Below are positions 42,518 through 52,521 of a DNA stretch of 64,000 nt, in pieces (the first letter of the stretch is position 1; each line of letters starts with the position of its first letter). Both the position numbers and the translations under genes were made by a program. The stretch is from Photobacterium kagoshimensis (GTDB lineage: Bacteria; Pseudomonadota; Gammaproteobacteria; Enterobacterales; Vibrionaceae): NCBI RefSeq assembly GCF_050337045.1, contig NZ_JAKJSO010000016.1, forward strand, positions 62,001 through 126,000. Direction: 5' to 3'. Under the pieces are notes generated by a model that saw nothing but the letters and a program-made list of their open reading frames with translations, did no database searches and had not been told where the DNA came from.

Positions 42518-45346
42518 ATGCAGTTTTTCCCAAACCGTATTAAACCCATTTTATTAGCCAGTATGCTATGCGTTGGCATATTGCCTGCATTTATGTACAG
42601 CTGGATCAGCAATGAAAAACTCACTTCGGTAGCATTAGATCAAATTGCGAGTGGCATGATCAGCCGAACCAATATTGCAGCCCAGAACCTTGACGACCTT
42701 ATTCAGCGTCACGTCAAAGAACTCAGCGATCTTGCCCAATCCCCCATACTGACATCGTCACCATTAATCTCTGCCTCGCCAGCTATCATCAGTAAATACC
42801 TTCAACAATTAACGGCTGGTGAATCCGTTTACAATGCGATTCATCTCATCGAAAAAAGTACCTTTTACGCCACGCCAACCTACCAAGTCATCGATTCATC
42901 ACATCAAGGTGCTGTTAACCTGAGCCAAGAAGTGGCCAAATTTAGTATCGATAATTTTAATCAGCTAGAACAGCAGTACCTCAACTCGGGTAAACAGGTG
43001 TATCTCTTTGTACCGCCCAACATAGCACAAGCGCCTTGCTTATTTTTAATCACCCGAGTCGCCGATAGCACAGCGGTACGTTACCTACTGGTTGAATACC
43101 GTTTAAGTGAAATCAATGCCCGATTGCGATTTTTAGGTAAACAAATCAGCAATACCGACTTTGCGTTTATTGTTAACCAGCAAGGCGATATCATGCTGGC
43201 GGGTGACTATCAAGGCCAAGCATTGCAAACCTTTGCCGACTTTAAATTCAACCTAAAAGCACAAAACATCAACCGTACTCAGCCGCAAATTATCCAATAT
43301 AAAGATCGCTACCAAGCGTCATTTACCGCGACTGTGACAACCATTGATTCATTACAGGGCCCCGATTTACCGAATTGGTCTTTAGTGACTATCACACCGC
43401 AAAAGACTGTCACCAGTTCTATTGATGCGCTACAACATTATTTTATGTTGGCACTGCTCTTTACCGCTTTGGTTATCGTCACGCTGGCTGTTGTATTAAC
43501 TAAACGCATCACCGATCCATTAGCAAAACTGTCACGGTTCGCCGCCCACTTTAAACTGGGTAACTTTGCAGCCAGTAAGCACTTTAAAGGCCCCCATGAA
43601 TTTCAAGTACTGCATGATGCCCTAAACCAAGGGGCTGAACGAATTGCTTATGACACCAATCGCCTTAATCAGGCGCTACACAAAGCCAAGTCTGCCGATC
43701 AGGCCAAATCCGCCTTCTTAGCCAATTTATCGCACGAAATCCGCACCCCAATGAACGGGATGTTGGGCCTGTCTCAGCTATTATTAAAAACCGATCTGAC
43801 TCGCGAACAAGAACACCATCTCAATACGCTACTCGATTCTGGCAAACACATGATGTCTTTGCTTAATGACATTTTGGACTTTTCAAAGATTGAGCAAGGG
43901 CAACTTAAACTCGACCCTACCCATTTTTGTTTTACTGACTTAGTCGGCACCATAGAAAGTACCTACCACTCGTTAGCCAAAGAGAAAGGCATTGCCTTTC
44001 ACATTCATTGCGAGTTAGATAAAAACGCCTGGTTCTATGCCGATAAAGCACGTATCCGCCAAATACTCTTTAACCTGATCAGTAATGCCATTAAGTTTAC
44101 CGAAGAAGGCGAAGTGAATGTCACTTTGCGGCTCCAGAACGGCCAAGCAAGCAATGAAAAACAACTGACGATCATCACCCAAGATACGGGTATCGGCATC
44201 GCGGCAAATCGTATTAATCAGATTTTTGATCCATTTGCCCAGGCTGAAATATCAACCAGCCGCCGCTTTGGTGGCACGGGATTAGGGCTCAGTATTGTCC
44301 GTCAACTAGCCGAACTTATGCAGGGTGATGTTCAGCTTGAAAGCATCGAGGGAAAAGGAGCCACATTTACCGTCAACCTCACGCTACAAAAAGGCCATTA
44401 CGAACCTCAGCAAACACCAGAGATCAGCTTTGATCAAAGTGCCTTTCAACACCTAAAAGTATTGATTGTGGAAGATAATCACTTAAACACCCTGATCATT
44501 GATTCCTTCCTTAAACAAAGGGGCTTCATCACCACCGCTGTAGAAAATGGCGCAGAAGCTCTCGATATTTTGCAGCACCAGCTGTTCGACCTTATTTTAA
44601 TGGATAATCACATGCCAGTGATGGATGGCATTGAAGCAACGAAGCGGATCAGACGTTTACGTACCGACACCCGCAAAGTGCCTATTTTTGCTTGCACCGC
44701 TGATGTATTTGAAGAAACCCAACGCAATATGATGGCGGCTGGGGTTGATTGCGTGATCACCAAACCTCTGGATGAGCGAAAACTATTAGATGCACTACAG
44801 CGCTTTAAAACTAAAATCACCGCAATGGCGCAACTACGGGCAGAAGTAGAAAGCAGTCTTAGCTCAAGGCCAACCCCACCCTCAAGCAACAATCAGGTTA
44901 CAGCTGCGGAAGTGTTAGCTACCCACTCAGCGAGCGACTCACCTACCCAATTGATCGGTAGCAGCGCACATTCAAGTCATTTGCATCCAAATTATCACCA
45001 TGTTGAGTTAACTGAATTACTTGAGATGATGGATGGTGATTACGAGATAGTTCAAACCTTCTTAGTCATGTTTGCCACCGAGCATGATCATGATGTTGAT
45101 AAATTAGAACAAGCACTCGCTGAACAAGATTTTAGTCGGGCCATTCTTATCAGCCACTCATTAAAAGGCGCCTCTGGCAGTATCTGTGCAGGCGCTGTTC
45201 GCCAAGCGGCCACCATTGTCGAAAAACAGGTGAAAACGAATACCTTGCCGCTAGAGGAAGATCTCGCTGAACTGCGTAAACAGCTCGCCATGTTAATCCA
45301 TGAGATCCATGAACATACGCTGGATGAAGTCGAAAACAGCATCTAA
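42518..45346 (+). CDS. Hybrid sensor histidine kinase (HisKA-HATPase-REC-Hpt)
   Basis: A 942-aa inner-membrane kinase. Helix 1 (about 9-30) and helix 2 (~307-328) enclose a ~275-aa periplasmic sensor, followed by HAMP (TKRITDPLAKLSRF), HisKA with His406 in SHEIRTPMNG, HATPase (N-box ISNAIKFT, DTGIGI, GGTGLGLSIV), a receiver with Asp696 (LILMDNHMPVMDG) and an Hpt domain with His880 (SHSLKGASG). It is a complete four-step phosphorelay. No response regulator is adjacent, so its output is not visible here. AGGGATAG precedes the ATG. Confidence 0.94.
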   Translation: MQFFPNRIKPILLASMLCVGILPAFMYSWISNEKLTSVALDQIASGMISRTNIAAQNLDDLIQRHVKELSDLAQSPILTSSPLISASPAIISKYLQQLTAGESVYNAIHLIEKSTFYATPTYQVIDSSHQGAVNLSQEVAKFSIDNFNQLEQQYLNSGKQVYLFVPPNIAQAPCLFLITRVADSTAVRYLLVEYRLSEINARLRFLGKQISNTDFAFIVNQQGDIMLAGDYQGQALQTFADFKFNLKAQNINRTQPQIIQYKDRYQASFTATVTTIDSLQGPDLPNWSLVTITPQKTVTSSIDALQHYFMLALLFTALVIVTLAVVLTKRITDPLAKLSRFAAHFKLGNFAASKHFKGPHEFQVLHDALNQGAERIAYDTNRLNQALHKAKSADQAKSAFLANLSHEIRTPMNGMLGLSQLLLKTDLTREQEHHLNTLLDSGKHMMSLLNDILDFSKIEQGQLKLDPTHFCFTDLVGTIESTYHSLAKEKGIAFHIHCELDKNAWFYADKARIRQILFNLISNAIKFTEEGEVNVTLRLQNGQASNEKQLTIITQDTGIGIAANRINQIFDPFAQAEISTSRRFGGTGLGLSIVRQLAELMQGDVQLESIEGKGATFTVNLTLQKGHYEPQQTPEISFDQSAFQHLKVLIVEDNHLNTLIIDSFLKQRGFITTAVENGAEALDILQHQLFDLILMDNHMPVMDGIEATKRIRRLRTDTRKVPIFACTADVFEETQRNMMAAGVDCVITKPLDERKLLDALQRFKTKITAMAQLRAEVESSLSSRPTPPSSNNQVTAAEVLATHSASDSPTQLIGSSAHSSHLHPNYHHVELTELLEMMDGDYEIVQTFLVMFATEHDHDVDKLEQALAEQDFSRAILISHSLKGASGSICAGAVRQAATIVEKQVKTNTLPLEEDLAELRKQLAMLIHEIHEHTLDEVENSI

Positions 45347-45349
45347 TGG

Positions 45350-45383
45350 TGCGCATTTGATCACCATGCAGATCAAATGCGCA
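45350..45383 (+). terminator. 13-bp perfect hairpin after the kinase gene
   Basis: TGCGCATTTGATC and its exact complement with an 8-nt loop, beginning 3 bp after the stop. The T-tract is poor. A second terminator-like hairpin (AAAGCACG/CGTGCTTT, 45473-45494) follows. Confidence 0.6.
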
Positions 45384-45677
45384 TTCAAATTAGATTTGAA
45401 TCAGGTCGCAGTTAACGAACCAAAGACGATAAAAAGCTGTGAACTGGTAGAAATGATGGAATAAATGAGATCAAAGCACGGTTTAGCGTGCTTTATAATT
45501 GACAGAATATGCCAAAAAGATAATTATCATTCCATCAATTGCTCTCAAGCAAACCAAATGTTCACGTAGTGATTCTTTGGTACAAACATAAAATGTCACA
45601 AGGCAGTAAAGATAATCTTGTTAATCAATATCTGAACTAGCATTGAGACAAGTCCAATACGTAAAAGGTTGATAGAT

Positions 45678-46628
45678 ATGAGCACTAAACTAGAACAATT
45701 GCGCGCGCTTACTACTGTTGTTGCTGACACCGGTGACATTGAAGCAATCAGCAAGTACAAGCCTGAAGACGCAACAACGAACCCATCGTTGATCCTGAAA
45801 GCCGCTCAAATCGCTGAATATGCACCTCTTATTGATGCATCGATTGCTTACGCAAAAGAGCAAAGCAACGATAAAGCACAGCAAGTGCAAGATACTTGCG
45901 ACATGCTAGCTGTCAGCATTGGTAAAGAAATTCTTAACGTTGTACCTGGCCGCATCTCTACAGAAGTTGATGCTCGTCTTTCTTACGATACAGAAGGCAG
46001 CATTACTAAAGCACGCCAACTGATCAAAATGTACAACGATGCTGGCATCACTAACGACCGTATCCTGATCAAACTGGCTTCTACTTGGGAGGGTATTCGC
46101 GCAGCTGAAGTCCTAGAAAAAGAAGGCATCAACTGTAACCTAACGTTGCTATTCTCGTTTGCTCAAGCGCGTGCTTGTGCTGAAGCGGGTGTATTCCTTA
46201 TCTCACCTTTCGTTGGCCGTATTATGGACTGGTACAAAGCGAAAGAAGGTCGTGATTTCGAAGCACAAGAAGATCCAGGTGTTGTTTCAGTATCTAGCAT
46301 CTACAACTACTACAAAGAGCACGGTTATAAGACTGTTGTTATGGGCGCAAGCTTCCGTAACATCGGTGAAATCCTAGAACTTGCTGGCTGTGATCGCCTA
46401 ACTATCGCCCCTCAGCTGCTTGCTGAACTAGAAGCTGCTGAAGGTGAAGTCGTAGAGAAACTAATCGACTCTAACGGTACCAAAGAGCGCCCAGCGGCAA
46501 TGACTCACGCTGAGTTCCTATGGGATCACAACCAAGATGCAATGGCCGTTGAAAAACTAGCTGAAGGTATCCGTAACTTCGCGGTTGACCAAGGCAAACT
46601 AGAAACAATGATTGCTGAGCGTCTATAA
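45678..46628 (+). CDS. talB: Transaldolase
   Basis: A 316-aa enzyme (E. coli TalB 317 aa) of the non-oxidative pentose phosphate pathway. The Schiff-base lysine is Lys132 in DRILIKLAST; DATTNPSLIL (31-40) and GRISTEVDARLS (91-102) are family signatures. Strong codon bias suggests high expression. A terminator separates it from tkt, which it precedes by 90 bp. Confidence 0.97.
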   Translation: MSTKLEQLRALTTVVADTGDIEAISKYKPEDATTNPSLILKAAQIAEYAPLIDASIAYAKEQSNDKAQQVQDTCDMLAVSIGKEILNVVPGRISTEVDARLSYDTEGSITKARQLIKMYNDAGITNDRILIKLASTWEGIRAAEVLEKEGINCNLTLLFSFAQARACAEAGVFLISPFVGRIMDWYKAKEGRDFEAQEDPGVVSVSSIYNYYKEHGYKTVVMGASFRNIGEILELAGCDRLTIAPQLLAELEAAEGEVVEKLIDSNGTKERPAAMTHAEFLWDHNQDAMAVEKLAEGIRNFAVDQGKLETMIAERL

Positions 46629-46645
46629 GACTAAAATCTATTTCA

Positions 46646-46675
46646 GAAAGCGGCCTAATAGCCGCTTTCTTATTT
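46646..46675 (+). terminator. Terminator between talB and tkt
   Basis: GAAAGCGGC/GCCGCTTTC with a 6-nt loop and a T-rich tail (TTATTTTTAT). It may only partly stop read-through into tkt. Confidence 0.85.
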
Positions 46676-46718
46676 TTATCGTTTTTTGTTTCAAACAAAT
46701 TCTATAGTGGAAACCAAT

Positions 46719-48713
46719 ATGGAACGTAAAGTATTAGCTAATGCAATCCGTGCCCTAAGCATGGACGGCGTACAACAAGCAAACTCTGGTCATCCAGGCG
46801 CACCTATGGGTATGGCTGATATCGCTGAAGTACTGTGGCGTGGCCACATGAACCACAACCCACAAAACCCTGAGTGGGCTGATCGCGACCGCTTCGTGCT
46901 GTCTAACGGTCACGGTTCAATGCTAATTTACTCTCTACTTCACCTGACAGGTTACGATCTCTCTATCGATGATCTAAAGAACTTCCGTCAATTGCACTCT
47001 AAAACACCAGGTCACCCTGAATACGGTTACGCACCGGGTGTTGAAACAACAACGGGTCCTCTAGGCCAAGGCATCACTAACGCTGTTGGTATGGCGATGG
47101 CTGAAAAAGCCCTAGCTGCACAATTCAACAAAGAAGGCCACGATATCGTTGACCACAACACATACGTGTTCATGGGCGATGGCTGTCTAATGGAAGGTAT
47201 CTCTCACGAAGCATGTTCACTTGCTGGCACACTAGGCCTAGGCAAGCTTGTTGCATTCTGGGATGACAATGGTATCTCTATTGATGGTGAAGTTGAAGGT
47301 TGGTTCTCTGACGATACGCCTAAGCGTTTCGAAGCGTACGGCTGGCATGTGATCCCTGCGGTTGATGGTCACGATGCTGACGCAATCAACGCTGCGATTG
47401 AAGCGGCAAAAGCGGAAACAGGTCGTCCAACACTTATTTGTACTAAAACTATCATCGGTTTTGGTTCACCAAACAAAGCGGGCTCACACGATTGTCACGG
47501 CGCACCACTAGGCGCTGAAGAAATCGCAGCGGCACGTGAATTCCTTGGTTGGAACCACGGTCCATTTGAAATCCCAGCTGACATTGCAGCAGAGTGGGAT
47601 GCGAAAGAAGCAGGCGCAGCAAAAGAAGCAAGCTGGAACGAGAAGTTCGCAGCGTACGAAGCGGCTTACCCTGAGCTAGCAGCAGAATACAAGCGTCGTG
47701 TAAACGGTGAACTACCTGCACAGTGGGAAGAAAAAGCATCTGCAATCATTGCCGATCTTCAAGCTAACCCAGCGAACATCGCATCACGTAAAGCATCACA
47801 AAATGCACTAGAAGCATTTGGTGCTATGCTACCAGAATTCATGGGCGGCTCGGCTGACCTTGCGCCTTCTAACCTAACGATGTGGTCGGGTTCTAAATCG
47901 CTAACAGCTGCTGACTTCTCAGGTAACTACATCCACTACGGTGTACGTGAGTTCGGTATGACAGCTATCATGAACGGTATTGCACTACACGGTGGTTTCG
48001 TACCATACGGTGCAACTTTCCTAATGTTCATGGAATACGCGCGTAACGCAATGCGTATGGCTGCACTAATGAAAGTGCAAAACATCCAAGTCTACACGCA
48101 CGATTCAATCGGCCTGGGCGAAGATGGTCCAACTCACCAACCGGTTGAGCAAGTATCTTCTCTACGTCTAACACCAAACATGAGCACATGGCGTCCATGT
48201 GACCAAGTTGAATCAGCGGTAGCTTGGAAACTGGCAATTGAACGTAAAGATGGCCCAACATCGCTCATCTTCTCGCGTCAAAACCTAGCGCAACAACCAC
48301 GTGATGCAGAGCAAGTTGCTAACATCGCTAAAGGTGGTTACATCCTGAAAGATTGTGCTGGCAAACCAGAACTTATCTTTATCGCAACAGGTTCTGAAGT
48401 TGAACTAGCAGTAGAAGCGGCAGCACAACTAACGGCTGAAGGTCGTCAGGTTCGCGTTGTTTCTATGCCAGCAACAGACGTGTTCGACAAGCAAGACGCA
48501 GCGTACCGCGAAGCAGTATTACCAGCAGACGTAACGGCACGTGTTGCTGTTGAAGCAGGTATTGCTGACTTCTGGTACAAGTACGTTGGTTTCGGTGGCA
48601 AGATCATCGGCATGACAACATTTGGCGAATCTGCACCTGCAGGCGAGCTATTCAAAATGTTCGGTTTCACCACTGAAAACGTAGTGAACACAGCAAAAGA
48701 ACTACTAGCGTAA
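46719..48713 (+). CDS. tkt: Transketolase
   Basis: A 664-aa thiamine-diphosphate enzyme, full length (E. coli TktA 663 aa). The ThDP motif GDGCLMEGISHEACSLAG...WDDN (~155-190), SGHPGAPMG (23-31) and the C-terminal DSIGLGEDGPTHQPVEQ (~468) are intact. The ATG at 46719 matches the E. coli start; the upstream in-frame ATG lies in the spacer. It works with TalB in sugar-phosphate interconversion. Codon use is strongly biased. Confidence 0.97.
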   Translation: MERKVLANAIRALSMDGVQQANSGHPGAPMGMADIAEVLWRGHMNHNPQNPEWADRDRFVLSNGHGSMLIYSLLHLTGYDLSIDDLKNFRQLHSKTPGHPEYGYAPGVETTTGPLGQGITNAVGMAMAEKALAAQFNKEGHDIVDHNTYVFMGDGCLMEGISHEACSLAGTLGLGKLVAFWDDNGISIDGEVEGWFSDDTPKRFEAYGWHVIPAVDGHDADAINAAIEAAKAETGRPTLICTKTIIGFGSPNKAGSHDCHGAPLGAEEIAAAREFLGWNHGPFEIPADIAAEWDAKEAGAAKEASWNEKFAAYEAAYPELAAEYKRRVNGELPAQWEEKASAIIADLQANPANIASRKASQNALEAFGAMLPEFMGGSADLAPSNLTMWSGSKSLTAADFSGNYIHYGVREFGMTAIMNGIALHGGFVPYGATFLMFMEYARNAMRMAALMKVQNIQVYTHDSIGLGEDGPTHQPVEQVSSLRLTPNMSTWRPCDQVESAVAWKLAIERKDGPTSLIFSRQNLAQQPRDAEQVANIAKGGYILKDCAGKPELIFIATGSEVELAVEAAAQLTAEGRQVRVVSMPATDVFDKQDAAYREAVLPADVTARVAVEAGIADFWYKYVGFGGKIIGMTTFGESAPAGELFKMFGFTTENVVNTAKELLA

Positions 48714-48721
48714 TAATCAAT

Positions 48722-48757
48722 ACAGCGTTAAGTGACATCACTTAACGCTGTTATTTC
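48722..48757 (+). terminator. Rho-independent terminator of tkt
   Basis: A 13-bp perfect stem (ACAGCGTTAAGTG and complement) with a 4-nt loop and a TATTT tail. Confidence 0.9.
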
Positions 48758-48770
48758 GCTATACGAATAC

Positions 48771-48852
48771 TAAAAATAAAAGTTCTAACTTTCTTCAGAT
48801 AGCTAGAACAGAATCCCTTCTTATATTGCCGAACAGTTGTTCGGCTTTTTTT
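48771..48852 (+). ncRNA. Candidate small RNA
   Basis: After the tkt terminator there is a second, independent unit: a hairpin GTTCTAACT/AGCTAGAAC (48782-48810), a single-stranded stretch, then GCCGAAC/GTTCGGC (48828-48845) with eight T. A terminator with no gene in front suggests a short transcript. No convincing promoter was found. Confidence 0.4.
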
Positions 48853-49274
48853 TATCTCACATTCCCGTGAATAAAAAAGGACTGGCGTCGATGCCTATAA
48901 ATACACCCCAAATGTATTTGTCTACGTGCAATTATTCTTTGTTATTCGTCTTTTCGTTGCACCATAAGTGCTCATTAATTGTTCCCGCCATCCATCCTCT
49001 GTGGCACAAGCTCAGTATGAAGTGTCTGTTTTTTGACGACTCGTTACATAAAAAAGCCTAATCTCTTCACAATTTATCTGATATCTGTTTAAACTTGCAG
49101 CTATATCATGGATATAACGTCATAATATGTGAGCGTTTTTTGGCTTCACTTTTATACCGTTTGATACAAAGTAAATTGAACGTTTTTCCATTTTGTTGGA
49201 TCTAATACACATTGTAGCGAAGGTAACTCACGCCTTCGTTCACTATGTTAAACACACTAAAAAAGGGGCTCACA
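48853..49274. other. Intergenic stretch upstream of the yjf operon
   Basis: Presumably holds the yjfI promoter. A 75-codon frame at 48837-49061 begins inside the terminator and has no ribosome site. No gene supported. Confidence 0.4.
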
Positions 49275-49676
49275 ATGACGTGGCAACTACCTGAACTTCA
49301 ATCGTTACTTAGCGCACATGATGGCTGGAAAGTTGAAGCTTCCGATCAAACACTGATCATCAAGAATGAAGACCAAATCGAAGCTTATCTTGCGGTAGCT
49401 GGCGAGCAAATTTTGGTTGAAGTCCTGTTGTTTGCACAACAACAAGTTAAAGACGTTAGTGCACTGAACGAATTTGTACTGCGTACCCATAAAATGTTCC
49501 CACTATCAACCATTGGCCTAAGCGACCTAAACGGCGAAAGTTACTACGTTGCCTTTGGTTCGTTATCTTCACAATCAAAAGCGGAAAGTGTCGTTATTGA
49601 AGTGGCGACCCTATACCGAAATGTTGAAGCTTTCATTGAGCTTTACCAAGACCACCTAGCGGAGAATGCAGCATGA
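49275..49676 (+). CDS. yjfI: YjfI family protein (DUF2170)
   Basis: A 133-aa cytosolic protein, the same length as E. coli YjfI. It starts MTWQLPELQSLL with AAGGGG in front and ends by overlapping yjfJ (ATGA). It is always found with a PspA-type partner; molecular role unknown. It begins a six-gene operon. Confidence 0.9.
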   Translation: MTWQLPELQSLLSAHDGWKVEASDQTLIIKNEDQIEAYLAVAGEQILVEVLLFAQQQVKDVSALNEFVLRTHKMFPLSTIGLSDLNGESYYVAFGSLSSQSKAESVVIEVATLYRNVEAFIELYQDHLAENAA

Positions 49677-50359
49677 GTGTTTGGAAAAAACTAGTAACAG
49701 CCCTTAAAGGCGGTGCAAACGAAGCGGCTGAAGCAGTTGCAGACAATCAAGCATTACGTATTCTTGACCAAGAAATCCGTGAAGCAAAATCTGAACTACG
49801 CCGCTCTGATGAAGCGTTAGTGAAAATTGTCGCTAAGCGCAAAATGTCATCACAGAAAGTCGCGAGCTTCGAGCAAGGCATTAATGAGTACGAAACTCAC
49901 GCTCGTGCTGCAATGGATAAAGGCCAACAAGATCTTGCCTTAGAGTGTGCACAAAAAGTCGCAACGCTTCGTAACGAACAACAAGCTGAGCAAACTTACT
50001 TGGATCAATTCACGCAATCTGAACAGAGCATGCGCACAAACATTGCCCAAGCCAAAGACAAACTGCGTCAACTTGAGCAGCAAGTCGATGTCGTTAAAGC
50101 AAATGAAGCCGTACAAAAAGCGCAAAGTGCAGTATCAGCAACCAATGTTGGTGCTAACGCAAAAATGCACACTGCTGTTGAGTCACTCGACCGTATCAAA
50201 CGCCGCCAAGCTGAAAAATCAGCACAACTAGAAGCTGCCGCTGAAATGGCTGAAGAGCAATCTGGTAGCAGCCTTGATAAGAAACTCGCAGAAGCGGGGA
50301 TTACTCCAGGTGGCACACAATCAGCAGAAGATGAACTAGCACGTATTCTAGGTAAATAA
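49673..50359 (+). CDS. yjfJ: PspA/IM30-family protein YjfJ
   Basis: A 228-aa almost wholly helical protein with long coiled coils (about 25-150), matching the PspA/Vipp1 family that coats stressed membranes (ESCRT-III-like). The N-terminus VWKKLVTALKGGANEAAEAV is a likely membrane-binding amphipathic helix. The C-terminus (AEDELARILGK) is conserved in YjfJ. It overlaps yjfI by 4 nt. Confidence 0.92.
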   Translation: MSVWKKLVTALKGGANEAAEAVADNQALRILDQEIREAKSELRRSDEALVKIVAKRKMSSQKVASFEQGINEYETHARAAMDKGQQDLALECAQKVATLRNEQQAEQTYLDQFTQSEQSMRTNIAQAKDKLRQLEQQVDVVKANEAVQKAQSAVSATNVGANAKMHTAVESLDRIKRRQAEKSAQLEAAAEMAEEQSGSSLDKKLAEAGITPGGTQSAEDELARILGK

Positions 50360-50391
50360 CCACTTACCAAGTGTGAAAAAGGAGGTTGTGG

Positions 50392-51438
50392 ATGTCGATG
50401 TGGTTACTCTTACGTCGCTGGGTATTAACCCAATTTGGTCAATTGAGCGGACGAAACCTGCTGTTATCGTCAATAATGTATGCAGCAATCAGCTGGCTAT
50501 TACTGCGCTTTGCAGGTGAGCATGCACTTACTCACTCGTTGACCGATTTCATCTACTACCTCTTTGTTACAGCTTCAACCGTTGGCTATGGTGACATGTC
50601 GCCAACCACAGACCTCGGAAAATGGGTGGTTGCCCTATTTGTTATTCCCGGTGGTCTAGGTTTGTTTGCCATCGGTGTTAGCCGTATCGCTAGCTTGCTG
50701 ATCCATTACTGGAAAGGCGGGCTAATGGGAAAACGGAGTTTAAAAGTGAATAAACACATTCTTGTGCTCGGCTGGAATGAACAACGCACCCTGAGCCTGC
50801 TCAATATGCTGCTGCACGAAGAGCAAGGTCGCCGTGATATCGTGCTATGCGTTCGCCCTGAAATGGAAAATCCATTACCAGGCAAAATTGAATTTGTTCG
50901 TGTCGTCAGCTTTACCGACAAAGCAGGAATGGCACGAGCAGGTGTCGCTGACGCCGATTGCATCATCATCGATAACCCTGAAGATGATGTCACCCTATCA
51001 GCATCATTATATTGTTCAAACCAAAACCCAGAGGCGCACTTACTGGCTTACTTCAACGATGAAGCCTTGAGTGACTTGCTAAAACAACACTGCCCAAATG
51101 CAGAGTGCATTCCTTCTGTATCTGTTGAGATGTTAGCCAAAGCGGCAGTTGATCCTGGCTCGAGCGAACTTCACCATGAATTGCTCAGCACCAACAAAGG
51201 GATGACCCAATATTCGGTAAACTTCCCAAGCGACAAAGAAGAGACGACGGTAGCCCCCCTCTTCTCGTTATTTAAAAAGCAGCATGATGCGATTCTAATT
51301 GCCATTGATACTGGTAAAGGTGTGGAACTGAATCCGCCACTCAATAAAGTGGTTACAGCAAATGCCAAGCTGTTTTATATCGCCGATGAACGCGTAAATA
51401 CTTTTCACTGGCACACATTAGGAGAGCACGATGTTTGA
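50392..51438 (+). CDS. Two-helix potassium channel with RCK/TrkA-N domain
   Basis: A 348-aa channel. Two transmembrane helices (about 20-40, 82-102) flank a pore with the selectivity filter TVGYGD (~62-67), followed by a TrkA-N-like domain (HILVLGWNEQRTLSLLNML, IVLCVR, ADCIIIDNPEDD). The canonical GxGxxG of the RCK fold is altered to GWNEQR. This gene is absent from the E. coli yjf operon as I remember it. AAGGAGG precedes the ATG; the end overlaps yjfK by 8 nt, so it is a true operon member. Confidence 0.9.
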   Translation: MSMWLLLRRWVLTQFGQLSGRNLLLSSIMYAAISWLLLRFAGEHALTHSLTDFIYYLFVTASTVGYGDMSPTTDLGKWVVALFVIPGGLGLFAIGVSRIASLLIHYWKGGLMGKRSLKVNKHILVLGWNEQRTLSLLNMLLHEEQGRRDIVLCVRPEMENPLPGKIEFVRVVSFTDKAGMARAGVADADCIIIDNPEDDVTLSASLYCSNQNPEAHLLAYFNDEALSDLLKQHCPNAECIPSVSVEMLAKAAVDPGSSELHHELLSTNKGMTQYSVNFPSDKEETTVAPLFSLFKKQHDAILIAIDTGKGVELNPPLNKVVTANAKLFYIADERVNTFHWHTLGEHDV

Positions 51439-52066
51439 TTGGCTTAAAAAGAAAATGGCGCCGGAAGCACCCAAAGTTGAAGCGCCAGAAGTGCTTGGTT
51501 TACGCCTTGGTGGTGCCTTTGAACTGGATGATTTAAAGCTCAAGCTCATTGAGCCAGACTTAATCATTGAAGGCGCAGCACGCACCCATTTAATCCAAGC
51601 CGTGGGGGAAGTTAACTTAGATGAACAAACCCGCCTGCTGCGTTACTACACCGACGATGACGGCTTTGTGCAAGTCCTCCAGCATGGACGTTCAGAAGCC
51701 GATGTTAGCGAAGTGAAACTGTACTATTTTTACCATACCAAACCCATAGATACACAAAGCCAGTGGCAAGATACCCTCGATAACCAAATTGTCCTACCAA
51801 GCAAACAGCTTGAAGGGTACGATTTTGAAAAAGTATGGGAAAACGAGCGCCCTGTCGCCATGACAGAAAAAACCTATCTCTTGGACGGTACGGTAAGTGA
51901 AACCGACCAGTTTGTGATGGTTTATGAACGTGAAGCGGCAACTGAACAATATGAGTCACTCATGGTATCTGGCGAAGAAAAAATCATCAATAACCGTGCT
52001 GAATGGAGCCTAGTCACAAGCACTGGCTTTAACCTCACCCCAACAGATTTCACCTTAATCGGTTAA
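51431..52066 (+). CDS. yjfK: YjfK family protein (DUF2491)
   Basis: A 211-aa soluble, acidic, beta-rich protein matching the DUF2491 family. There is no signal or membrane segment. It overlaps the channel gene by 8 nt and is followed at 28 bp by yjfL. Function unknown; context suggests membrane-stress response. Confidence 0.88.
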   Translation: MFDWLKKKMAPEAPKVEAPEVLGLRLGGAFELDDLKLKLIEPDLIIEGAARTHLIQAVGEVNLDEQTRLLRYYTDDDGFVQVLQHGRSEADVSEVKLYYFYHTKPIDTQSQWQDTLDNQIVLPSKQLEGYDFEKVWENERPVAMTEKTYLLDGTVSETDQFVMVYEREAATEQYESLMVSGEEKIINNRAEWSLVTSTGFNLTPTDFTLIG

Positions 52067-52094
52067 CCTACATTAGATAGTTATAGGATTTATC

Positions 52095-52511
52095 ATGGAC
52101 GTTTTTAGTCAATCACTTGCCGGCCTTGGCGCATTTTTACTGTACTTCTCACTGTCATTAGTCTTCTTGATGCTGTTCAAGTTTGTCTATGTCCGCTTTA
52201 CGCCATATGACGAATGGAAGTTGGTAAAAGAAGACCAAAACACAGCCGCAGCCATCGCATTATCGGGCTCAGTGTTAGGCTATAGCCTAGCGATTGCAGG
52301 TGCCGCTTCTAACTCAGTCAACTTAATTGATTTTGCTATTTGGGGCCTAGTCGCACTCGTAGCACAGCAGGTTGCCTTTGTTATTATGCGCTTTGGTTTT
52401 ATGCCTAAAATCGTTGAACGCATTGAAGCGGGTGAAATCCCAGCAGGTATTTTGATGGCTGCAACCTCGGTCTCGGTTGGCCTCTTAAACGCTGCGTGCA
52501 TGAAATACTAG
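52095..52511 (+). CDS. yjfL: YjfL family membrane protein (DUF350)
   Basis: A 138-aa protein with about four hydrophobic helices and the conserved segment NTAAAIALSGSVLGYSLAIAGA typical of DUF350 proteins. E. coli YjfL is 132 aa. It lies 10 bp upstream of yjfM. Confidence 0.9.
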   Translation: MDVFSQSLAGLGAFLLYFSLSLVFLMLFKFVYVRFTPYDEWKLVKEDQNTAAAIALSGSVLGYSLAIAGAASNSVNLIDFAIWGLVALVAQQVAFVIMRFGFMPKIVERIEAGEIPAGILMAATSVSVGLLNAACMKY

Positions 52512-52521
52512 GAGACGGACG

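Noticed and set aside
45510..45535. Fur-box-like GATAATTATCATT upstream of talB
   Set aside because: Only about one half of the consensus is present and the context gives no link to iron.
48837..49061. 74-aa plus-strand frame after tkt
   Set aside because: Starts inside a terminator and reads like random AT-rich translation.
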